Assembly: GCA_034509425.1 (NCBI GenBank)
Contig: JAVTVJ010000519.1
Location: 62,001 to 126,000, forward strand
Direction: 5' to 3'
DNA: 64,000 bases
From: Eopsaltria australis
Lineage: Eukaryota; Chordata; Aves; Passeriformes; Petroicidae
Shown here: one piece after another, positions 34,200-45,900 of the stretch
Layout: each line of letters begins with the position of its first letter
How positions within the stretch are numbered: the stretch's first letter is position 1
Notes under the pieces: model-generated
Seen by the model: only the letters and a program-made list of their open reading frames with translations
Told to the model about the DNA's origin: nothing
Database searches by the model: none
Position numbers and translations under genes: made by a program

Positions 34200-34490
34200 G
34201 GGCTACAGTGTGAAGAATGGCCTTTGTGAACAATTCAGTCATTTATCATTATTTCATTGGCATTGTATGAATTATACATTTGAGACTATAATGGAGTAAT
34301 ATCTCATCTCCTTTCCCCCTCAGTGGGCCCTGAATGAATGGCCAGGTGAGCTGCACTTGGACCAGCACCATTCTCCAGGAGAGTCACTGTTCACCTCCCG
34401 CTGCTCTCCTGAATTTCTGTTCAATAAGTGCATGTTGATCTTTTATCAATCTTCTCTGGGTGTTAAAATTAATGAGCGTTTAGAAAATAG
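34200..34490. other. candidate conserved noncoding block
   Basis: Repeat-free sequence with TF-site-like AT words (ATTATTTCATTGGC, GAATTATACATTTG, TTAAAATTAATGAGCG) around a central GC-richer part. Enhancer-like texture only. Confidence 0.3.
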
Positions 34491-35439
34491 CTTTTGTCTT
34501 CTAAATTTTTTTCTTATTTTCTTTTCCTATTGAAAAATAGAAGAGTGGAGGGGCAGAGAAGCATGGAGATAAAGCTGGAGCCAAGCAACAGGGTTTTGCA
34601 GTTTATCCAAGAGTTAAGGGATAAGAGCGGACAGAACCTCTTTTATAGTAGCTCAGCTGATGGGTGGGAAAATGCTAAACTCACTTAACTCACCAACATT
34701 TTTTGAGTGGTTTTGTACTTGCATAGTTGCCTGTAAAAATACTGGCTCACAGTCATGATGTAAATGGAATTTGCCCCTTCACAACTGGTGTTTCACATCA
34801 GAGAGCTCTGACTTTTCCCCCAGAAGGAGAAGGATCTACTCAAACACACTAAGAGGGTTAATAAAAGTATTCCTGCTGCAGGAGATTGGAGGAGCTGTGA
34901 GCTCTGGTTTAAGAGGCAGGTAGTGAGGTGTTTGCTTAGCAGACTATCAGGATCCATCAGAAACTAACAGTAGCCATAAACCTCAATGGATTAACTCCCA
35001 TCCATTTTGATTCCCAGCTGTATTACACCTTGGCTGTGTCACTGCCAGAATAAGAGGTCCTAAATAGAATAGCAATTATCTCAATAGCATTAATTCAGTG
35101 GGCACTTTTTTCAATTTTCTCTGTTACATGTTGATTCCTGCACCTCTTCCCTGCTCCCAGGTTTCTCTTCCATAGAAGGGTATTTCCTCCTCCCAGTTGA
35201 CCTGTTAGGGAGATGGAGCCCTGGAGCACTCCAGATTTTGGTAACAGAGGTCTCTAATGCAGGGTATGTAAGAAGGAACATCCTGTCTTGAAAAGAAAAT
35301 TCCACGGTGTACCATTAGGAATTACTGCAGAATTGTATTTTCCCTTGAGAATCGCAGAGCCTGGCTCTCAGTTATGCCATCCTCTTTCTTGGAGCAAGAA
35401 AAAGGTGGATAAAGAAGGAAAACAGAGTAGGAACCTTAA
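34491..35439. other. unique noncoding DNA
   Basis: No gene or recognised repeat. Confidence 0.55.
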
Positions 35440-36240
35440 CCCCGCTTTGTGATCCTTGAACCCCAGGGCCTTAAAGACGCCTGACATCTGCATTTGAAGA
35501 GGTCATTCCACTCAGCCTTTGTTCCTTAAGTACATCGCATTTACACGGAGCTCCTGAACACCTCCACACAGACTCCGATAAAAGGCTGGCAGCAACACAG
35601 AGATTATTTTGTTTGAATTTGAGGTTTTCCAATAAATACACCTAGACCGTGTCCTTTCAAAAGCCAAAGGGCTAAAACTTTCCATCAAGGCAAGGTATTC
35701 CCCAAGCAATCTGCATCGAGGGCTCTCTGAAGCACGAGAACATTGTTGACCCAGACATCACTAAGTTCTTTGCTTCTGCAAAGTTCTGGCTGCTGATAAA
35801 CCTTTGTCCTTTTTCTTTGATTAGCTTTACTCTGGCTGTAAATCCTATTTTGTTTTGTGCTGGGGTCTAGCCAAGGAAGTATTTCTATTAACCTGGAGCA
35901 GCTGGAGAGTAGCTGGCTCTTGCTGTCAGGGGATTGCAGCCTGAGTATCCTGTAACACTAATGTTTTTCACTGTTGAAGCCCCGGTCTAAAGAGAAGGAG
36001 ATCCATGTTCCCTCTGCGGTTATTTTTCTACCCTGGAAGATGGCACAATTGTGTGGGCGGGATGTCATTAGCTTGAAGATGGCAGCCATTAGAATTCCCA
36101 TCTAAAATCTGCTCCCCTCCCAGACTCCGTGTCTGCCGTCTTTGCTGGGAGCTTTAATTTATCCATTCATAGAGTGGGAACACACTCCTGCTACTTTCAT
36201 TACCCAATTGGCTTTAATTAAAAAATCTGTAACGCCTCCT
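35440..36240. other. candidate conserved noncoding block with paired YY1-like motifs
   Basis: About 800 bp of repeat-free sequence with scattered retained CpGs (AGACGCC, CATCGCATT, ACACGGAG, ACCGTGTCC). GAAGATGGCA occurs twice, at 36036-36045 and 36075-36084, 39 bp apart; both match the core of YY1 sites. The second lies in the odd palindrome ATGGCAGCCAT (36079-36089). This suggests a multi-site regulatory element. Confidence 0.35.
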
Positions 36241-36839
36241 ATCTTGGAGGGCTTTGAGTTTGGTATCCTGGTGCCAGGAGCCCTTGGAAGAGAAGGGGAT
36301 GGCAGCGAGCTGTGAGAGCAGCAATTCCCATGCCAGGAGAGGGGATGGGCTCCACCCTCATTCACATTCCTGTGAGCCACCTGTGAGTCCCTGGATCTTC
36401 CACATCTTTTCGGCCTAAAGGAGGAAAGAGAGCCTACTTTTACTCCCTGATGCTTTCTGCTCAGTTACAGCATTTATTCTAAGCCTTCCTGCCCCGAGGC
36501 TGTGGAGCCTTGCTAAGTTCACTACCCTCATTACAGGAGCATCACAGCAAAAAAAAAAAAAAAAAAATCTCTCTCTGCCTGTGTCTTTTGCCCAAGGTCT
36601 GTGACATCCCTCCGTATCTCACAGGTGCAAAATGAGCACCAAGTAGGCTCAGGAAATGTTAAAACCCCTTGTCCCCAAAGGCAAACTCTGTAGTGACTAA
36701 TCCCTGGGAGAATCTGGGATTTTAAAATTGGTGTATTTTCCCCTTTCTCTTATCTCTACTCCCTCGGAGCCTTTTGCCATGTATTTACTGTCCCTAGTCC
36801 CCTTTCCCTGTGCCACCTCCCCGCTCTGCATAGGCAGTG
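36241..36839. other. unique noncoding DNA with a poly(A) run
   Basis: A run of about 19 A lies near 36550-36568. Nothing else is recognised. Confidence 0.6.
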
Positions 36840-37110
36840 CCCTCAGCCAGCAGCGTTTTATCTGCTTCCAATGTAGCGTGTCCTAGAAAGAATTATAGCA
36901 TTGCCTTTCTCTCGACAGCCAGTCATCTCTCAGTAACATACAATAAGCTGTACTTGGGCCAAAGGAAATGGGTTTAGCCTGGCGGGTAATTAATTTTCTC
37001 AGGGTTCAGTTTCCCACACTGAAATTGGTCTCCGTCTGATCAATTAGAAGAACATTTCGCAAACGAAACTGATTGTGAATCATGGGTTTCAGCTCAGCTG
37101 TGGAAAACCT
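36840..37110. other. candidate conserved noncoding block
   Basis: Repeat-free. It includes 'GGGTAATTAATTTTCTC' (homeodomain-like palindrome), 'GATCAATTAGAAG' and 'CATTTCGCAAACGAAAC', with CpGs retained at several places. Enhancer-like texture; conservation not shown. Confidence 0.35.
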
Positions 37111-40100
37111 GATACATGGCTATTGGAGCAAAAAGTAGAGGGAAGCTTCAGCCCATTTATCCCAGCTACTGCTCAGGAGTGAAAGCAACACACAAACACA
37201 CACCCCAGTCACTCCTTCAAGGAGGAAAAGATGCTGGGACTCCACCAGTTCACAGCATAATTCTGAAAATGGTCCTCAAACCTCCAGAATTGTCTCCCTA
37301 GACACAGAAGTTTATCCGCTGGCTGAACACTGCCCTGGGACCACTCCTCTGAGCACTGGCACAGCTTAACTCTGGCAGATTCTGTTTTCTTTGGCTTCCA
37401 GACATGCAAATAAAAAATGGAAAAGCTTTTGGATGAGGAGCATCCCAAGACTTCTTTAATTCAGATGCAATGGCTTTGAACAAGGAAAGGAATGATCTCA
37501 GACGTGTGAGGTCTCTGTACCACAGTGAGCCCCTCCTTCCCATTTTCCTCTGCTGATAAGTCACAGAAATGATGGCAGTTGAAATTTAACTTTTAAGACA
37601 GTGACATTTCCATTTCAGCCCTGAGCAAGCCTGCAGGATGCAGCTCCCAGTGGGAGCAGTTCCTCACTGTCCCACATCAACAAGGAGAACACTCTCCATC
37701 CCCTCTTCCCCTCTCTCTGCCCCATGTGTCCCCCAGCACCGAGCAGAACCATTAGTTCAGTTTTTCCTGTGTCTTTAAACCATGCCCAACACTTTAAAGG
37801 AAATAAATAACGTCAAGTGTTCAAATGAAATTTTGCTGAGGACCCTCTTTTTCTCCTGAAAAAGCCATGACACTAAACTTTCCAGTCATCTCAAGCCTTG
37901 AATAGTTTTTCATTTGTGTCAGATTAACCAAGTTAAAATTCCCTCTCACGAACTCGGCATTTAGAGGTATTATGCCAGAAGTAGCTTAATAACATTCACT
38001 TCAAAAATAAAGAAAAGAAAAAAAAGAAGGGGAAGAAAGGCATTTCTTGGCACCATACAGAGTAAACAAAGAAATGCAATTTCAAAAAGCAGGACCTGCT
38101 AAAGGGGACGTGCTGCAGACAGAGGGGGGACTGAGGCTGGACTTTGCAGTGAGCAAGGCTGCGTATGAAAAATTCATCATCTAATATCCCAGGCAGCAAT
38201 CCTGTCTGTTTTTATACACCAAACTGGGTCAAGCCCAGTTACTGCCTGGGCAGGACACTCTCTAGAAAAAGTACATCAGTAAAAAAAGGTGCCACAGAAA
38301 GTGGTTGTCAGAGGGCAAGTGTGTACACAGCTCCTATATTTATATATGTATATGTTTCTATATATATGTGTGTGCAAAGGATATGTTCCTATTTTATACA
38401 GTTCCTTTTTCCTCTGCCTCCCTGACACAGACCTCTCATAGATGGAGAACTGCATTTGCAGAAATAGCCTTAATTTGGAGTTGAAATATCTAATGCATTT
38501 GCTGTCTTACAGACTGACCTTTACTCATACTGGAGAAGTGGATTTGGAAGGGAGAAAAGGGAGGCTTTGTGATGCTTAAAAGCTTCTGCAGGAGGAAACA
38601 CACCTGAGGTCACACCTGGGACAGCTTTGTCACCAGCATGGTTTATTCCTAATGAAGGAAGTCTGGTTGTGCCAAGGAAATGGAGGTGTTGATGGTGGCT
38701 TTTAGTATAAAATATGATATTTCTGTACACCCTCAAACTGTGGAGCAAGACCTGCAACATCAAGAGAGACAAACCCGACTATTATCCTGATAGACTCAAG
38801 TGCAAGGAAAAGAAGGGCTGTTGCTCCTGTGGTAACCCCTGTTAAGGAATGTTTAAAGATGGAATTTCTGAACTGAACAGTCTCAGCTAAAATAGCATCC
38901 TAGCTCCAGGCTCTTCGAGATGCTGCTTTTAAGATGCAATGGAAAACTGATGCCCTGACCTCTTGTGGTCACTAAACACACAGAGCCAGATTTCCCAAGC
39001 ATATGATTGTTTCCAGTACAGTCTCCTTACGAAATTTTTATTTGCTTTACTGAATAATGTTCTCTCCAGTGCTCCCTTCACAGTTTCACCAGGGCAGGGA
39101 TTTACTCAGCATTCCCAATTCTTTTCTAGAAGGCACAGTGTGATGTGGTTGAAGGTGTCCACCCCCAACAAATTTCAGAACCCACTGCAATGGGCCACAG
39201 ACAGTAAAATAATATTAGAATGGGATGTGCTGTCCTGCACAGCTGCTTCCAAGTATTCCTGGGGAGCAGTGCTTCCTTTTGGGGCATGTGAAATGATCCC
39301 TGAACGTAATTTGATGATCAAAGTTCAGAAGTAACAAGACCTTCCAGAATGTCCAGGCTGCAGGCTGACTCTAAGAATGTATTTTTGTCACTGCCTTGAA
39401 ATGTCTCAGGACATTTTCAGTGGAAGAACCATTCTTGAAGAGCTGACAAAAGGAGTAGGGTGAAGGATCTTTTGCATGGGTGTCAGGAGTCTAAATTATA
39501 CGAGATTCGAGTTTCCAACATGTCTTATGGTTACTGTCTGTGTCTAGTGAGTTTTGCTGTAAAGAAATGATGAGTTTTGAGCCAACCATCTGGCGTGACC
39601 ACATGGGAAACCAGAATTTGATTCACACCTCTGCAGGCAAGAGTCAGATGCTGGGAACATTGAGGACCTGACTGCAGGGCTTAAAAAACATCATTCTTTT
39701 CACTCCATCTTTGCCCAGTGCTGATGGGGACCTACAGATACAAATGCAGCCCTGTGAGATGACCATTGAGATTTCAGAAGAGGCTGAAAGCTTTGGGGGT
39801 GGAAAGCTTATGTTGCTAGGGGAGAATTAAAAACAGTCAGAGAGGAAATAAAATAAATATAATACAAATTTGTTGTTCATGTGTTTGACCTACTGCCTTT
39901 TGGGTTGGCTTCTGGGTCTTTTGTGAAGGAGAAGCCCCCAGTGTGAGGTGTGGTTTTCTTCATTCCATAAAGCTGCAGGAATAACTTCCTTGTGTGAAGA
40001 CACAAGTGGGGAGAAGCAGGATGCTTCCCAGTGGGTGATTAATTGGCAATGTTTTTTCTTGTACAACCAAAAGCTTGGTGTTTTACTGTGACCACGATAA

Positions 40101-43100
40101 AGTGGACACAGCCTGAGCTTCCTTCGTCCTTCTCACACAAGGCCTCCTCTCCCGTGGCCATCACCAGAATCTGTGATTCCTGTCTCATAACACCCCATGA
40201 CCTCAGATTCAGAGAGAGGACGGGATAATTCCCAAGGTATTTGAGTAAGATGCTTGTCGGGATGAGACTGCTGAAGGACTCAGCTAATGCTGCTTGGGTT
40301 AAGAGGATGTTGATAACTGCAAATCCAGTCCAGCAGTTTATAGGCTTCAAATAGGGCAAATGTGAGACAGAGTGAGGCTGCTACTCTGGCTCTAGCTGGT
40401 GAATGCATTTCCCACTGTGTGCCCAAACCCAAAGCCAATGGCATTCCCCTTCTGGAAGGTTGGCTCAGGGAGAGAGTGATAGTGCTGGAGCTCTATGGTC
40501 ATAAAGGTCTGTGCTGCTCCTGGGAGGTCAGCCCAGGATGAGGTGCAAAAGCTGTAAAATGAGGGAGGAAGAGACCATTTCCTACCATAACACATTATGC
40601 ACAAACAGTAAACAGATACCCTAGGAATGTTTTTGTCTGAGATGGGGAATAAAGCAAAATTAGTCAGCAAGACAGAAGCAGAAGCGTGTCTCTCCTTTAA
40701 CAATCTGCACTCAACCATGTTCAAAATAGCCACTTGGCAACAATTATCTCAGAGGGAAAGTGGTGTGGAGTGCAGAAAATAAGGGCAGGGCTGTAACAAA
40801 GGCAGCAGAATCAAGCCAGGCTGTTGTTTTTGTTCAGTTCTCCTCCTGAAGCCAGTCCAGGTTGGTTTTGCCTCAAGCTGGTCATGCTTTGGGAGCTGCT
40901 TTAAGACCTGAATGTTTTTAAAATGGCAGAGTGGTGAGGCAGGGGCTTGGTGGCAGCACACAGGGGCTGTCAGAGCAGGGCTTTAACCAGCATCTCCTTC
41001 CCTGCTGCAGTCTGGACTCGGGCTGTGTTCCCAGGGAATTCCTCTCCAAGAGACAAAATCTGCTCTGTGGCCTAATGGGCTACTGAGGAAGATTCCAAAC
41101 CTTTTTTATCCTTCTTTGAACAAGAATTGAAAGGAAAACAAAATGCCCACAGGGACAAGGAGTTTTCCTACATGAAATATTTCAAGATATCCCTGGCATG
41201 CTTGACTTTAATATCAAAGGACTATTTAAGTTAGAAGGTGAAACAAGGTATATGGCCTGTTTGGTACTGATTAGAAGCTCTGAAGAAGCAGCTGAGGTAG
41301 AAACTAACTCATGGTATGATTTTATTTACTGCAGATTCCGTGGTGAAGGTGACAGAGAGTAGAGAGAGGAAACATGAAAGAAACCCTTTTGTTTGCCACA
41401 ACATTACAGTGGTTTGGCATCCTCATCATCTTGTGACATGATGCAGGAATAAACAAGATGAGGCTGGGATTACAGTCCATTAATGCCTCTCACATTCTTG
41501 GAGAATCCCTGCCAGTTCTGTAGGCCTTCACACAGTCAGGAATGACTCCTGACCACATCATTGGGGTGATATTTCAAGCAAGAATAGAATAATTTTGAGA
41601 ATGGTTTATCTGCTTCCCAGCCTGCGGTCAGATAACATCCCTGTGGCAACCATTTCAGTTGTCTATGTGGGAAAGTAATGTGCAGAAAGTAATTTAATGT
41701 AATGGATTGTTTAGCTTTCTTTTAATTAAATGTAGCAGCTGGAAACAAGGAGAAGACAGCTCTTTATCACCAAGCAGGTCTCTAATTGCAGGCATTCTCC
41801 ACAGACCCTCCTTAGTGTGCTGCACTTGCAGCCCAAGTTGAAAACCCAATACTATTGAATACCCCAAAACCTTGTGATTTTTTTCCAGCTTTCATGAAAT
41901 ATTTCAATGGGTTGATTTGTTTCCTTTTGCTATTTCTCTCTCTGCCCAAAACTCAAACTGCTGATGATACACATGTGCCAAAGCAGCTCAACCAGCTCCA
42001 GAAATGATCTCCCAGAGGAGCCCAGCAGCCACACGAGGGAGGATGGTGCTGAAGTTCCTTAGGAAGCTGTCCTTTCCAAATGACTGACTGAGGAGCTCTG
42101 ACTGTTCATTCCCACCAAATGATTCAAGCTTTTTGAAGATGACTGAACACATTGCTGGGCCTTTCAGCTGGGCTCCTTTCAAGTGAGAACAAAAGGCTGC
42201 TTGTCAAGTGTATCAATACAATTGTGGCTCCCATGGTCACTGCGGGTGTGATGTTGTCCTGGGAGCAATAGTGACTTCAAAGCAAGACCATTTAATGGCA
42301 TCGTTTGCCCCATAATTTTGAAATGGATGGCTTTGAGAAGTACATCAGCTGGAAGAACTGGCGGCTTTTTTCAATGTAAAAAGGTCAACATTCCACTGGT
42401 TTACAAGGGAAGGGTAACCAGGGTGTTAAAAGTGTTTATTTTCCCTTTGGCATTTCCAGGGAGAGGCCCAGCGTGACAGCTCAGATGGAAGTACCCACAC
42501 ATGGCAGATGGCTAAAGGCAGGTGACATAAATGCACCCCATGCCTTGCTCTACTCATTTCCTTTTTACCACTAACACTCCCTCCTTTCCTCCTCATTTCA
42601 GAAGGGTTTTGTGTGTAAACAGAGAGACAAAATAACTTTTGTGAGGTTTCCCCCAAAAATCTTGGTACAAGGAGGTCGCTGTAGGAAGGATGTGCTCTCC
42701 TGGCTTGCCCCTCACCCTGGATAATTGCCCAGTGCCAAGGCCATGGGCAAGAAGCCCAGTAGGTCACATTAGAGCCTACCTGAGTCTAGGTCATAGTCTC
42801 TGCTCCTGGAGAACAGCTTGCACTCCTCCTCCTCCTGCCTGAATCCCCACGAGTTTCCTGCTGGCTGTGCACAAGGCTAAAGACAGGTTTGGAAGCAACA
42901 TCTGTACTGGATGGGGAGCTGGGCCAAGACTCTGAGAGTTTGCCAAGCAGCCCTTTGTCTGTGGTGTGTAAATCTACACCTCTTGCAGAGGGAGAAGAGC
43001 AAGGAGGGAAAGGCAGTGCCAACTTGCAGATTTGTAAAAGAGGCTTTTAAGCTCTCTAGAGGGGTAAGTTGCAACTGCTAAATATACTCTGGGAGAAATA

Positions 43101-44276
43101 CAGCCAGATCATTTCTTTCCTCAGCCTCACTACAACTCTTTATGTTTTTCCTCTTGAGAGGGGACAGGAATGCGGCATCGGCAGGGAAAAGGCTGGGAGG
43201 AACAGGGGGTTTGGTCTATTTGCTGTTAACTCCACCACGTGCCTCATCAAGGATTTTTCCAGTTCTCCTGTCTCGATCCATAGGGGAAAAGAATCAAGAG
43301 GGAAAGATGTGGAAAAGGAAAAATTGAAGGTTTTCTGTGCATGCAGAGGAGGATATTTTGACAGAATGGGTGATGGTGACTAAGAAAAGGGGGGAACAGG
43401 CAAGTGTTAAATGAGTTTGTGTTCCTGGCTGCTGAGTAGCCCCAGGAGGTTCCCAGCAAGGCTGCCGCTTTTTTATTGGAGTTTTGTGCCGGAGTTATAA
43501 ACCCTTTAAATGAGCCTAGATCATTAGGGAAGCTTGGCTGATCACTGATGAAAAAATATAACAATTAAAACAAAGGGCTGGAAGAGGGAAGCAGAGGGAG
43601 AAGGAGCTGGGGGTGAGCGGTTTTAATACTTAATAACAAATACTAATAATGGTGCTGAGTTGGGGACTAATTAAAAGTTTCTAAAAAGAGAGAGGAAGAG
43701 AGTGGGATTAATCTGGAGTGTTTTGTCTGGCAGCTTCTGTGCGTGCCCGAAACGCTACCCTGGCAAGGAGGATGGGACAAAACACTGGGAGCCAAGCAAA
43801 GCTCTGGAGAGAGATGGATCTGAGCCATGGTGGAGCCCAGCTCCACCTGCTCTTCTGAGCTCTGTTTTGGTATCTGCCCCATATTTCAGGACTACCAATG
43901 GTCATTCTCCCACATGGAGCAAAGGGGTTTGGGAAGAGGAGCAAAGGAGAGAGTTTGAAGGCTGGAGATGGCAAAATTCTTCTGTGAAAAAGGGACTGCT
44001 TTGGGCAAAAAGACCTGGGTGGCAGGAGCACAGATCTGAGAATTGTGCTCGTGGTGACACCCATAGCCACGGTGGGAGCCAAGAAACAGGACCCAGGAAG
44101 GACCACGGGTGGCAACAACTCAGGGAGCTACTGCCACGTAGTTTTCCAGGGCTTGGAAGAGTATTCAGAGGAAGAATTGCTGTACATTTTTTTTTTTTCC
44201 CCTCTTGCTGTGCTACTCTCAGCTGATGCCAGGACATGATGCCTGTGTCTTGTGTCACTGTACCTTTGTGCTGGGA
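37111..44276. other. unique noncoding DNA, no CR1 recognised
   Basis: No gene is supported. Low-complexity pieces are an AT-rich TATATA run at about 38333-38372 and a 12-T run at 44187-44198. AT-rich sequence at about 43480-43690 has enhancer-like texture. A 174-codon plus-strand frame (43702-44226) has no recognisable product, and a 136-codon minus-strand frame overlaps it. Confidence 0.5.
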
Positions 44277-44640
44277 AAAAAGGAGACTCAGGGTGACCTT
44301 ATCACTCTCTACAGCTCCCTGAAAGGAGGTGGTGGCCAGGTGGGGGTCAGACTCTTCTCCCAGGCAACCACTGACAGAACAAGAGGACACAGCCTTAAGC
44401 TGTGCCAGGGGAAATTTAGGTTGGACATCAGGAAAAAATTCTTCACTGAAAGAGTGACTGGGCACTGGAATTGTCTGCCCAGGGAGGTGCTGGAGTCACC
44501 ATCCCTGGATGTGTTTAAAAAAAGACTGGACATGGCACTCAGTGCCCTGGTTTAGTTGATGAGGAGGTGTTAGGTCATAGGTTGGACTTCATGATATTGA
44601 AGGTCTTTTCCACCCTAGTTCGTTCTGTGATTCTGTGATG
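44277..44640 (+). mobile_element. CR1 LINE fragment, CR1-Y-like, sense
   Basis: A 364-bp CR1 3' end. It has 'GGGTGACCTTATCACTCTCT', 'GGCCAGGTGGGGGTCAGAC', 'AAGCTGTGCCAGGGGAAAT', 'GGTGCTGGAGTCACCATCC', 'AGGTTGGACTTCATGATAT', and the tail TTCTGTGATTCTGTGATG. It is 5'-truncated and relatively well preserved. It is noncoding; the 187-codon minus-strand frame across it (43902-44465) is an artefact. Confidence 0.95.
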
Positions 44641-44755
44641 GCAGATCAGATGGGTTTCCTTGGCTGTTCCTCTACCACTTCTTCTATCAGTGTTGTGTCC
44701 CAGTGCACCTTTACCCCCACAGAGATAAATGCTCCCAAAAGCAAAAGTCTCACAA
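44641..44755. other. unique spacer
   Basis: Short unique sequence between the CR1 and the 12-bp repeat; nothing recognised. Confidence 0.5.
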
Positions 44756-44803
44756 CTGTGCCTCCAGCTGTGCCTCCAGCTGTGCCTGCAGCTGTGCCTC
44801 CAG
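44756..44803. repeat. 12-bp minisatellite, four units
   Basis: CTGTGCCTCCAG occurs four times in tandem; the third unit differs by one base (CTGCAG). The period is a multiple of three, so an open frame crosses it reading a repeated CASS, but no gene context supports coding. Confidence 0.95.
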
Positions 44804-45404
44804 TGGTGTCCTGAGGATGATCAAGGCTGAAATAACCAAATCCACAACCATTGCCTTTCCCTCACCATTTCAGCAGCTGCCTGAGGGACAGTTCAGCCTG
44901 GAGAAACATCTTGTGTGGGTAATTTCAGCTAAACTCTTGCAGGCACCACCACTGCCATCTCCCATGCTTCATCCCTGTGGATAAAGGACCTGGTTGTGGG
45001 GAATGCCAGCCTCACACACCATGCTCCTGCCAGCATGAGCTCCTTTTACTTTCTCATCTGTGCAGGCGACTCTAAGTTTTAATTATTATTGCTTTTTGCT
45101 GTTCTTAATTAAGTCTGACTTGCTGACTATTTCAAGGGAGATGATGTCTGGGAAACGCCTTCTTGCCTTGAGTTTTGGATTGTGGAAGGAGAGCTATGAA
45201 GCCCATTGTCAATGGATATGCCAGGCAGGAGAAATGCAATGTCATAGGGACTGGAGGTGCAGTGGGACTGGGAAAAATCTCAATTAAAATGGGACAATCC
45301 ACCTGGAATGAGCACAGAGCAAGAAAACCATGGGGATGTGTGCCTGGCAGGTAGAACAGATTTCCCAGAAAATTCTTCTGTATTAGTCTGTCTGGGATCT
45401 GATT
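44804..45404. other. unique noncoding DNA
   Basis: Nothing recognised on either strand. Confidence 0.5.
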
Positions 45405-45838
45405 TAGAATCACTGAATCATTAAGGTTGGGAAAGACCTGTAAGATCACTGAGTCCAACTGTTAACACCACCATGTCCCAAAGTGCCACATCTACACGCT
45501 TTTAAACTCTTCCAGGGATGGTGATCCCATCACCTCCCTGGGCAGCCCCTTCCAATGCTTGACAATCCTTTCAGTGAAGAAATTCCTCCTGATGTCCAAC
45601 CTGAGCCTCCCCTGGCCCAGCCTGAGGCCGTTCCCTCTCCTCCTGTCCCTGTTCCCTGGGAGCAGAGCCCAACCCCCCCTGAGCCCCCTCCTGTCAGGGA
45701 CTTATGCAGAGCCACAGGGTCTCCCCTGAGCCTCCTCTTCTCCAGGCTGAGCCCCTTTCCCAGCTCCCTCAACTGCTCCTGGTGCTCCATTCCCCAGCTC
45801 TGTTGCCCCTCTCTGGATACATTTCCCCCCCTTTTTTT
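45405..45838 (-). mobile_element. CR1 LINE fragment, CR1-Y-like, antisense
   Basis: About 434 bp. The tail is TAGAATCACTGAATCATTAA, then 'AAAGACCTGTAAGATCACTG', 'CTTCCAGGGATGGTGATCC', 'GTGAAGAAATTCCTCCTGAT', 'CTGAGCCTCCTCTTCTCCAG', and 'GTTGCCCCTCTCTGGATAC'. It is 5'-truncated near a C- and T-run. It is GC-rich, and the ~107-codon frame across it is an artefact. Confidence 0.95.
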
Positions 45839-45880
45839 CTGTAAAGCAGCACCAGGTAAATTCAGACTCATAATATAAAC

Positions 45881-45900
45881 ACCAGCAGCGCCCCCTGATT
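45881..45900 (-). promoter_or_regulatory. CTCF-like motif
   Basis: The minus strand reads ATCAGGGGGCGCTGCTGG, matching the CTCF core CAGGGGGCGCT exactly, with its CpG kept. It sits about 45 bp beyond the truncated end of the neighbouring CR1. Binding is not shown. Confidence 0.4.

Noticed and set aside
43702..44226. 174-codon plus-strand open frame
   Set aside because: No domain recognised and a long minus-strand frame overlaps it; no evidence of selection or splicing.
43902..44465. 187-codon minus-strand open frame
   Set aside because: Runs antisense through the CR1 at 44277-44640.
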